DNA of 64,000 bases, from positions 62,001 to 126,000 of the forward strand of contig JBHJGZ010000002.1 in the NCBI GenBank assembly GCA_050331295.1. Reading direction: 5' to 3'. Below the pieces are notes generated by a model. It was not told the DNA's origin, made no database searches, and saw nothing but the letters and a program-made list of their open reading frames with translations. The stretch comes from Kuafuiihalomonas sp050331295 (GTDB taxonomy: Bacteria; Myxococcota; Kuafuiibacteriia; Kuafuiibacteriales; Kuafuiibacteriaceae). Every line of letters begins with the position of its first letter. The stretch's first letter is position 1. The translations under genes were made by a program, and so were the position numbers. Of the stretch, positions 9,139 to 15,532 are shown one piece after another.

Positions 9139-9211
9139 TAGACGGGACAGGGCTCGAACCTGCGACCCGCGGTGTGTAAGACCGCTGCTCTACCAACTGA
9201 GCTACCCGTCT
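9139..9211 (-). tRNA. tRNA-Val (anticodon TAC)
   Basis: Full cloverleaf on the minus strand. The acceptor stem is AGACGGG/CCCGTCT, T8 and A9 are present, and the D-arm begins GCTCAGTTGG. The anticodon stem GCGGT/ACCGC closes a 7-nt loop with anticodon TAC, and the T-arm is GCAGG/CCTGT with loop TTCGAGC. The discriminator is A and no CCA is encoded. Its 3' end directly abuts the truncated vapC. Confidence 0.95.
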
Positions 9212-9686
9212 AGGGTACGATGTTCGGCGACTCCAGCCGTTTACAGCGCGCTGCCGTCAGCCGTCTCCCGAAAGGTTTACGGAAAACCTTTCGATAACCA
9301 ACATCCGAGAATTGCCAATCGTCCGGGGGGCGGTCAAGAAAAGATGAGGCGGCTGGAGGGCGCGCGCCGACTGCGTTCTCGATGCCAATCCCCGACCGTG
9401 CCGCACATGAGCGAAGGCGGCAACGCCATAAGCGTCGTCGACCGTAGAGATGCGGTCGGGCTCCTCATGGGTCGGCCGAACTGGGACTGTGGAGCTGACG
9501 GCCAAGCCTTCGTCTCGCGGGCTCGGTCCCGAGTCGAGGCCGCCACGTGGCACGACTGGGTTTCCCGTCCGCCCTATACTGCTGGAGACGCTTTGGCCTG
9601 GCGGATGCCCTTCGGCAAGAGGTTCGGAAGGGGGTCGCTCCCCCGCTCGGAGGGCGCGCTGACTCTTCGGAAGGATTGAAAGGTCT
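9212..9686. other. gene-free stretch with a strong hairpin
   Basis: No convincing gene. The one clear structure is a perfect 10-bp stem, CGAAAGGTTT (9269-9278) and AAACCTTTCG (9284-9293), with a 5-nt loop. It lacks a clear U-run on either strand and lies upstream of tRNA-Val, so its role is open. Confidence 0.45.
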
Positions 9687-9863
9687 TCACTCACCGAGCA
9701 GATGAGTTTGAAAGAACAGGACCGTCGCCTGCTCGAAGATATCCCGGTTCTCCTTCTTTCGGTAGCCGTGGCCCTCGTTGAGGGCGTTCATGTACCACAT
9801 GCTCTCGCCTTGCTCGCGGAGAGCCCGGACGATCTGGGCGGACTCCGTGACCAGAGTTGAGTC
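9687..9863 (-). pseudogene. C-terminal fragment of a prolyl-oligopeptidase (S9) family peptidase
   Basis: The last 58 codons of this frame match the C-terminus of S9 peptidases: 'VTESAQIVRALR', 'WYMNALNEGHGYRKKENR' and an ending of 'FFQTHLLGE'. The His of 'EGHG' would be the catalytic-triad histidine. The upstream part of the frame has no resemblance to the family, and the catalytic Ser and Asp domains are missing. The fragment therefore cannot be active and is a gene relic left by deletion, next to the other rearrangement marks at 8159-9211. Confidence 0.7.
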
Positions 9864-10181
9864 GACTTGTCTTTCTGGCCCGACATTGAATGAGCTCGCT
9901 GGGTTGGACGCGATAGACGGCAGGGCTTCGGAGATGGGCCCGGGGCAGTGTCCCCTACACCGCCGAACAGGTGTGCAATGTTTGGAGCCAAAGTTTTGCG
10001 AACTTCTGTTTCCCCAGGTCCGGCTGGGCACGACGACAGTCGTCAAGGCCAAATGCTCATCCTGCTGTCACCCGTAGAGCTGACACTCGCCGTTTGGTCC
10101 GTAAAATTCGATGAAGAATCAAAAGTACGTTGTCTCTTTGGCTTTGAGCTCTCGACAGATAACCGCACCTCGGTGAACAAA
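9864..10181. other. intergenic stretch upstream of the fasciclin gene
   Basis: About 318 bases with no recognisable gene, between the S9 peptidase relic and the fasciclin-domain gene. It must hold the fasciclin promoter, but no clear consensus was picked out. An open frame runs through the region into the fasciclin gene, but its sequence has no family resemblance. Confidence 0.35.
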
Positions 10182-10676
10182 ATGCACAAACTGATCACCT
10201 ACCCACTCGTCGCACTCGGACTGGCCGTCGGCGTCGCCTCCGCGAGCGCCGCCCAGCACAACGAGAAGAAGGACATCGTGGACACCGCGGTGGCCGCCGG
10301 AAGCTTCAACACCCTCGCTGCGGCCCTCAAGGCCGCCGATCTGGTCGAGACCCTCAAAGGAAAGGGACCCTTCACCGTCTTCGCTCCGACCGACGAAGCG
10401 TTCGCCGCTCTGCCGGAAGGGACGGTCGAGAACCTCCTGAAGCCCGAAAACAAGAAGAAGCTGGTGGCTCTGCTCACGTATCACGTGGTTCCAGGCCAAG
10501 TGACGGCTGAGAAAGTGATGAAGCTTAAGAAAGCAGAGACTGTAGAGGGCTCCAGCTTAAAGGTCGCCGTCGACTACGGTAAGGTGAAGATCAACGACGC
10601 CACCGTGGTGAAGGCCGATGTCATGGCCAGCAACGGCGTCATCCACGTCGTCGACAAAGTGATTCTCCTGCAGTAG
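10182..10676 (+). CDS. secreted fasciclin (FAS1) domain protein
   Basis: Predicted 164-residue exported protein with one FAS1 domain, a fold often used for cell-surface adhesion. Residues 1 to about 24 (MHKLITYPLV to ASAAQ) form a signal peptide. The domain shows both conserved FAS1 boxes: 'KGPFTVFAPTDEAFAALPEGTV' (H1, split here only by reading) and the YH motif 'LLTYHVVPG', and ends 'NGVIHVVDKVILLQ'. The length is typical of single-domain bacterial FAS1 proteins. ATG at 10182 is chosen because the signal peptide begins there; the frame is open further upstream but without family resemblance. A GNRA-loop hairpin follows the stop. The gene is monocistronic. Confidence 0.9.
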   Translation: MHKLITYPLVALGLAVGVASASAAQHNEKKDIVDTAVAAGSFNTLAAALKAADLVETLKGKGPFTVFAPTDEAFAALPEGTVENLLKPENKKKLVALLTYHVVPGQVTAEKVMKLKKAETVEGSSLKVAVDYGKVKINDATVVKADVMASNGVIHVVDKVILLQ

Positions 10677-10697
10677 CGCGCCTTCAGCTTCTGTCGT

Positions 10698-10715
10698 GGC
10701 TCGGGAAACCGAGCC
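10698..10715 (+). terminator. hairpin terminator candidate after fasciclin gene
   Basis: Perfect 7-bp stem GGCTCGG/CCGAGCC closed by a GAAA tetraloop, 22 nt after the fasciclin stop codon. There is no long U-tract downstream, so it may act as a 3'-end stabiliser rather than a true intrinsic terminator. Confidence 0.45.
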
Positions 10716-10940
10716 TACGGCAGGGCTGGGATGTCTCCCATGCTTGGCGCTTCCAGGCTGAGTTTCGGAATCGATGAGCTTTGTCCATAGCCTCCTCGAT
10801 GTCATGCGAGCAGCCATAATCGGTCCTCGCCCGCGCGATGCATTTCCTCTGACCGTGAGCGAACTCCCGCCGACCCTCCTCAAAACGTTCGACCGCTTCG
10901 AGTGAGCTCCCTGGGTCGTCGGACCCGTCTCCTCAGGCAC

Positions 10941-12260
10941 CTATCGGTATCGTCCCATGATTTCTTTGAGCTCTGTCTCCATGAGCTCCACTGCCTGAGC
11001 GCCGTTGAGTTCGCCTTGAAGGCTGCGGTGAAAGGCGTGGGCGATACGCTCTGAAATCTCGGCATAGTGTGGTGACTGCGGTCGGCCTAAGACCCGATTG
11101 ACCAACACGTCCCGGCCGAGCGCCACAACGGGGAGACGGTCGATGATCTCTTGATCATCGTACAGCCCCGTCACCACCGGCAACAATCCCGCCTCGAGAG
11201 CTTGGTGCTTCTGCCTACGTGGGTCCGTGAGAAACCGGATGAACGTCCAAGCCGCGTCGCGCTTGGTCGAGCTGGATTGCGCGCTGATCATCAAATTCCA
11301 ACCGCCAAGGCAGCTATGGCCTTTCACTTCCTTCGAAAGCCCAGGCAACGGCGCCACGCCCACCTGCTCCGGCTTCAACTCGGACCGTGCCAGCAAGCCT
11401 TGAGTGTACGGCCAGCTGCGTAGAAAGACCGCGTCACCTGAAAGGAACAGGTCCACTGCCTCCTTCTCCCGAAACTGGGATACGGCAGGGGGCGCAACCC
11501 CGTCCACGATCATGCTTCTCGCCGCGTCGATCCCGCGGGCCGACTCCGGGCTGTTGACCAAGAGGTCGTCGGTCTCCACCGCCGTTTGTCCGAAAAGGCC
11601 AACGACGGTCAGACGGCTTCTCAGGATCCGACCTCCTGCACTCCAGATGAACTCGGCGGCATTCACGGTTCCGCCTTCGTATTGAGCGCCCTGAAAAACG
11701 AAGCCGTGGCGAATGCGGGCATCCTGCTGCACCTTCTGAGACGTCGCCTTGAGCTCGGCCCACGTCTCGGGCGGCGACGCGAAGCCGCTCGCGTCGAGCA
11801 GGTCCTTTCGATAGTACAAGATGCCGACGTCCGAGTACCACGGGACGCCCCAGACCCGCAGGCGGTAGGAGGCGGACTCAACAGCTGCATCGAGCAATTG
11901 GCCCGACTCATATTCTCGATGGAATCGGCGGGTGACGTCGCGAACCCAGCGCTGCTGAGCGAACTCGGCCGTCCACACCACGTCGCTGGCCACGACATCG
12001 AAACTTCCCGAACCTGCGTTGAAGTCCGAAACCAAGAGCTTTCGATGCTCATTGCTGTTTCGCGGCATCTCTCGCCACTCGACGCGGACCTTGCCGGCCT
12101 GGGTCCGATTGAATTCATCCACGATACGGGCCACGGTCCCGGTATCGTCGGGACCTGCGGCAAAGACGATGGTCGTGGGGGTCTGTTGGGCTCGGGCGTC
12201 GCTGACTAGGAGAACGCCGGCCACCAGGACAAAAGAGCGGAGGGTGCCAAGGCGTTTCAC
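10941..12260 (-). CDS. extracellular solute-binding protein, sugar ABC type (family 1)
   Basis: Predicted 439-residue periplasmic binding protein. The N-terminal 24 residues are a signal peptide ending 'DARAQ'. The mature part has features of maltose/trehalose-type binding proteins: 'VARIVDEFNRTQAGKVRVEWREM', split as an F-N-x-T core, 'GSFDVVASDVVWTAEFA', 'GVPWYSDVGILYYRKDLL' and 'PPETWAELKA'. Such proteins deliver sugars to an ABC permease, yet no permease or ATPase gene is in the window. It ends a minus-strand run that includes GH17 and a GPH symporter, so an oligosaccharide ligand (for example a laminari-oligosaccharide) is likely. Start: ATG at 12260, 72 nt after the preceding gene. Confidence 0.87.
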   Translation of the reverse strand: MKRLGTLRSFVLVAGVLLVSDARAQQTPTTIVFAAGPDDTGTVARIVDEFNRTQAGKVRVEWREMPRNSNEHRKLLVSDFNAGSGSFDVVASDVVWTAEFAQQRWVRDVTRRFHREYESGQLLDAAVESASYRLRVWGVPWYSDVGILYYRKDLLDASGFASPPETWAELKATSQKVQQDARIRHGFVFQGAQYEGGTVNAAEFIWSAGGRILRSRLTVVGLFGQTAVETDDLLVNSPESARGIDAARSMIVDGVAPPAVSQFREKEAVDLFLSGDAVFLRSWPYTQGLLARSELKPEQVGVAPLPGLSKEVKGHSCLGGWNLMISAQSSSTKRDAAWTFIRFLTDPRRQKHQALEAGLLPVVTGLYDDQEIIDRLPVVALGRDVLVNRVLGRPQSPHYAEISERIAHAFHRSLQGELNGAQAVELMETELKEIMGRYR

Positions 12261-12332
12261 GTCAACAACCCGGCCTCAGGCGACGCGCAATGCCTGTCCA
12301 TCGTCGATTCTCCATCCTCGGAACACCGCAGC

Positions 12333-12668
12333 TCAGATGGAAGATGGGAAGGTTTGGCAGCTGGTGGCTGGGACCTCGGGCACCCCGACGCTTGCGCAGA
12401 CTTCGCCTTCTGCACAGTCTTCCTGGGAGAAGCAGATTCGATTGCAGGTTCGAAGTCCGTCTAGCTCGGACAGGGGGTCGCCCTGGGGGACGCCGTGCGG
12501 AATGAAGGTACAAATCGTGTCCCCATCGCACTCGTCCGTCGAACCGATGGTCTCGCAGACCAGGCCGACGGCCGAACACGCGCCGAGGCTCCAGCCGAAA
12601 CTGGCCGCCAAGATGACGCTTCGCCATCGGAACCGGTGTTGAGCTCGGTGTTCTCTCACTCTCCTCAT
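12333..12668 (-). CDS. small cysteine-rich lipoprotein
   Basis: Predicted 111-residue lipoprotein of unknown function. A basic N-terminus (MRRVREHR) and a hydrophobic stretch lead to a lipobox 'SLGAC' at about residue 31. The mature part has seven or more further Cys in spacing such as 'CDGDTIC', 'TCNRICFSQEDC' and 'GEVC', as in the disulphide-rich repeat segments common in myxobacterial surface proteins. Its ATG overlaps the GH17 stop (ATGA), so the two are translationally coupled and it probably acts with the glucan-degrading enzymes at the cell surface. Confidence 0.72.
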   Translation of the reverse strand: MRRVREHRAQHRFRWRSVILAASFGWSLGACSAVGLVCETIGSTDECDGDTICTFIPHGVPQGDPLSELDGLRTCNRICFSQEDCAEGEVCASVGVPEVPATSCQTFPSSI

Positions 12669-13780
12669 TCGTCGTCCTCAATCAGCGAGCTGGATGCCCA
12701 TTTGCGCAAGCCTCCGTTCTCGACGAACGCCTTGGGGGTTCGGTCGACGGTGTAAAGGCCCCAATGCTTTTCGGCGCCATCCGGATTGGCCAAGTGTCCT
12801 TTCCAGGGCTCGTCAAACGCTTCAAAGACAAAGGTTGTGACATTCATACGATGGGCCAGCTGAACCAGTTCGCCCACGTAGCGCTCCTGCTGCCACTCCC
12901 CAGCCTGAGCTCGGAACTCGACCGCCACGGTCGCCCATCCTGCTTCTCCGATCGCGATGGGTATGTCGCCCATGGCGTCTTGGACCTGGCGCAGGTTTTC
13001 GACCGTGAAGTCCAAGGCTTCGTCCACCGACTTCCCTTCCCAAACAGGATACGAATGGACAAATGCAAAGTCCACGTGGGCGGCAAGCGCCTCCGCGTGC
13101 TCGACCCACGCCAGGTAGTTGTCGGCCGTCGTGACGGGTTGCGTAATGCCGCGGCGGACTTCGGAGAGATATCGGACCATCGACTCGATCGGAAGCAGAT
13201 GGTCGTTCCAGGTCACGAGGGTCTCGTTTCCGACGTTCACCGCCACCACGATGTCCTCGTAACGGCCCGCGAGTTCGATCACGCGGGCGACCTCCCGCTC
13301 ATTCTCCTTCTGATTGGCGGCCAAGGTGGCGGGAGGCGTCGGCGCGTCGAGCCATTCGCAGGTCTCATGACTGCTGAGCTCGGCATTGAGCCACGCCCCC
13401 AGAAGCACCTTCATGGGAAGCGCCTCGCGCTCGATCACGGCCAGCACATCTCGAGAGTTCTCTCGGGCGTCGTAGAGCCGAATCATGTCAAAGCCATCCC
13501 TCAGCAGAATGCGAAGGTCTTCGAGGATCTCGGCTCGGCTAGGCAGTACCGCGCCGTCCCCTCGGTCGGGGTGTTGGCCGCGGCGAAATCCTGAATAGGC
13601 GATCGCGACGGGGCGTCCCGCGATGAGGTCGGAGGCGGTCTGGGCGCGAAGGCCCTTGAACGTGGACGGACCGGAAGGGCTCGGCACATCCGACGAAGTA
13701 GTATTGGAAGAACCGCTTGCACACCCGCAAAGCGCAGCGAGAAGAGCTGCGCCAACCCAAACTGCAAGAGACCCACGCAT
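12665..13780 (-). CDS. GH17-like beta-1,3-glucanase lipoprotein
   Basis: Predicted 371-residue surface or periplasmic glycoside hydrolase. A signal peptide with lipobox 'LCGC' (Cys20) precedes a (beta/alpha)8 barrel. The acid/base is expected at Glu186 in 'VNVGNETLV' and the nucleophile at Glu279 in 'IAIGEAGWAT', the two hallmark sites of GH17. 'FEAFDEPWK' near the C-terminus also fits bacterial GH17/exo-glucanases. The substrate is probably beta-1,3-glucan or beta-1,3/1,6 side-chain structures of laminarin. The frame allows a start at 13819, but ATG at 13780 gives the clean signal peptide. It lies 35 nt after the GPH symporter gene and overlaps the next gene by 4 nt. Confidence 0.87.
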   Translation of the reverse strand: MRGSLAVWVGAALLAALCGCASGSSNTTSSDVPSPSGPSTFKGLRAQTASDLIAGRPVAIAYSGFRRGQHPDRGDGAVLPSRAEILEDLRILLRDGFDMIRLYDARENSRDVLAVIEREALPMKVLLGAWLNAELSSHETCEWLDAPTPPATLAANQKENEREVARVIELAGRYEDIVVAVNVGNETLVTWNDHLLPIESMVRYLSEVRRGITQPVTTADNYLAWVEHAEALAAHVDFAFVHSYPVWEGKSVDEALDFTVENLRQVQDAMGDIPIAIGEAGWATVAVEFRAQAGEWQQERYVGELVQLAHRMNVTTFVFEAFDEPWKGHLANPDGAEKHWGLYTVDRTPKAFVENGGLRKWASSSLIEDDE

Positions 13781-13815
13781 GGTCTCGTCGAATTCAGAGC
13801 CGAAGTCACTCATGG

Positions 13816-15291
13816 TCATGCCGCGACAGGCTCCATCACACCCCGCCGGGCCTCGAGCTCGTGGCGCAGCTCATGGGCTCGTTGTTCGGTGAGCGGATAG
13901 GTCGCCACCATGAAAATAGCGAAGCCGGAGGCGAGAAAAGGCACGAGCACGTCGCACAGTCGCATCAGAAACAGCGTTTCAACGGTTTGGCTGCCACCGA
14001 GGTCGACGTCGAAACCGGTCCAGTTGAGGAGGTAGCCGCCTCCGGCCAGAGCGGCCGCCATGCCGAGTTTGACGACCCACCAATAGATGGAGCCGAACAT
14101 CCCTTCACGACGCTGCCCGGTGTTGAGTTCGTCATAGTCGACGACGTCCGCGATCATCGAGCCCATCAAAGTGAACAGGCCACCGAGTCCGAACGCGATG
14201 AGTGGGACCGGCAACAGGAGCAGCCACGGCGTCTCCGGGTTGTAGCAGGCCCATTTCAACAGATAGCCCACCATCGAGATACCGGTGGAGACGAAGAACG
14301 CCCGGCGCTTTCCGATTCTGGTGGCGAGCCAAGTGACGATGAAAATGACGCCGAAGGCGGCAAAGGCCTGCAGCGTTCCCGCATAGCCGGCGTACTCCGC
14401 CCCGCGGGCCTGATCTCCGCCGAACACGTAGTAGATGATCACGTAGACCTGAAAGGAGGAGATCAGCATGAAGCCGTTGAAGACGAGAAAGGTGGCGCCG
14501 CAGAGTTGCAGAAACGGGCCGACTTTGAGGGCGGTCCCGAAGCCCTTGAAGAAGTTCGCGAGACCTTTCAGAAGGCCCCGGGTAGGGACCTCGAGATCCG
14601 CCTCCTTCGCGATGTCCTCGGCCACCGACTCCGGCGCGGGAGGGCTTCGTTCCACCAAGAAGAGGGCTGGCAAGATGCCGAGGGCCACCGTGCCCACCGC
14701 CACCGCGATGGCGAGCATCTGAGCGCCTTCGAGCAGGTCCCCGAAGCTTTCGAGCTTCATGAACCACAGAAACCAAGGCGAGACGAGGTAAGCGAGCTGC
14801 CCAACGAAGTTTTGAACCCCCATCAGCCGGGTCCGTTCGTGGTAATCGGGCGTGAGCTCGTATCCGAGCGCGACCCAAGGCGTGGCAAACACGGTGTAGC
14901 CCAAGTAGAAAATCAGCGAACCAAACAGAAAGTACCAAAAGTAGAAGGCTTCGCTGCGTCCCGCCGGCATCTGCCACAGCGCGATGAAGGTGATGGCCGA
15001 TGCGATCGCGCCCGCGAAGATATAGGGTCGCCGGCGACCCCAACGAGACCGGGTGTTGTCGGAGATGTAGCCCATCAGCGGATCGGTGATCGCGTCGGTG
15101 AGGCGGGGCAGGGCTGCGACCAGCCCGACCATGGCGGGATTCATGCCCAGCCCCAGGTTCAAGATGATCACCATGCCGCCCATTGCGCCGGCGAGCATGT
15201 TGTTCACGAACGCGCCGGCCCCGTAGATGAGTTTCTTGAAGAACGGGATGCGCTCTTCGGGGGCGGTTTCGTAGTGAACGCTCGCTGTCAT
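13816..15291 (-). CDS. GPH-family sugar:cation symporter (MFS)
   Basis: Predicted 491-residue inner-membrane transporter with about 12 transmembrane helices. The N-terminal region 'KKLIYGAGAFVNNML' and the loop 'LTDAITDPLMGYISDNTRSRWGRRRPYI' (read as separate motifs D-P-x-x-G and R-W-G-R-R-R-P) are diagnostic of glycoside-pentoside-hexuronide symporters related to MelB. These import mono- or oligosaccharides with H+ or Na+. It heads a run with GH17, a Cys-rich lipoprotein and a sugar-binding protein, so its cargo is likely a glucan breakdown product such as glucose, laminaribiose or gentiobiose. Start: ATG at 15291. Confidence 0.9.
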   Translation of the reverse strand: MTASVHYETAPEERIPFFKKLIYGAGAFVNNMLAGAMGGMVIILNLGLGMNPAMVGLVAALPRLTDAITDPLMGYISDNTRSRWGRRRPYIFAGAIASAITFIALWQMPAGRSEAFYFWYFLFGSLIFYLGYTVFATPWVALGYELTPDYHERTRLMGVQNFVGQLAYLVSPWFLWFMKLESFGDLLEGAQMLAIAVAVGTVALGILPALFLVERSPPAPESVAEDIAKEADLEVPTRGLLKGLANFFKGFGTALKVGPFLQLCGATFLVFNGFMLISSFQVYVIIYYVFGGDQARGAEYAGYAGTLQAFAAFGVIFIVTWLATRIGKRRAFFVSTGISMVGYLLKWACYNPETPWLLLLPVPLIAFGLGGLFTLMGSMIADVVDYDELNTGQRREGMFGSIYWWVVKLGMAAALAGGGYLLNWTGFDVDLGGSQTVETLFLMRLCDVLVPFLASGFAIFMVATYPLTEQRAHELRHELEARRGVMEPVAA

Positions 15292-15448
15292 GGCCGTCGT
15301 ACCGTTCTAACTTCGGCGTGAAAGGCGACCCCTGAACCGAATGGATGGCTGGAGGTGATGAAGTTGTCGGATACCGTCACCGCACTCACTCGAAGTCTCA
15401 TTCCGTGCTCCCTCTGGTCGCCGCTCGAAATGGGCAAAGCCAAGACGC

Positions 15449-15521
15449 GGAGCCCCCCCCTTCGACCGCCACCGCCGAGTCGCCCTCGACTCGTCGGCGG
15501 CAGGAGCCAGAGGGGGCTCCG
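15449..15521 (-). terminator. large hairpin after the CBM lipoprotein gene
   Basis: Outer arms CGGAGCCCCCCC (15449-15460) and GAGGGGGCTCCG (15510-15521) pair, with a second internal stem of the CCGCCGAGTCG / CGACTCGTCGGCGG type. It starts 12 nt downstream of the stop of the minus-strand gene at 15533. It probably ends that transcript and separates it from the GPH operon. Confidence 0.55.
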
Positions 15522-15532
15522 TCGTGTTGTCC

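Noticed and set aside
13717..15321. Long open frame (534 codons) on the plus strand opposite the GPH symporter
   Set aside because: His/Gln/Arg/Asp-rich, no domain, runs exactly antisense to a strong transporter gene; a G+C-rich shadow.
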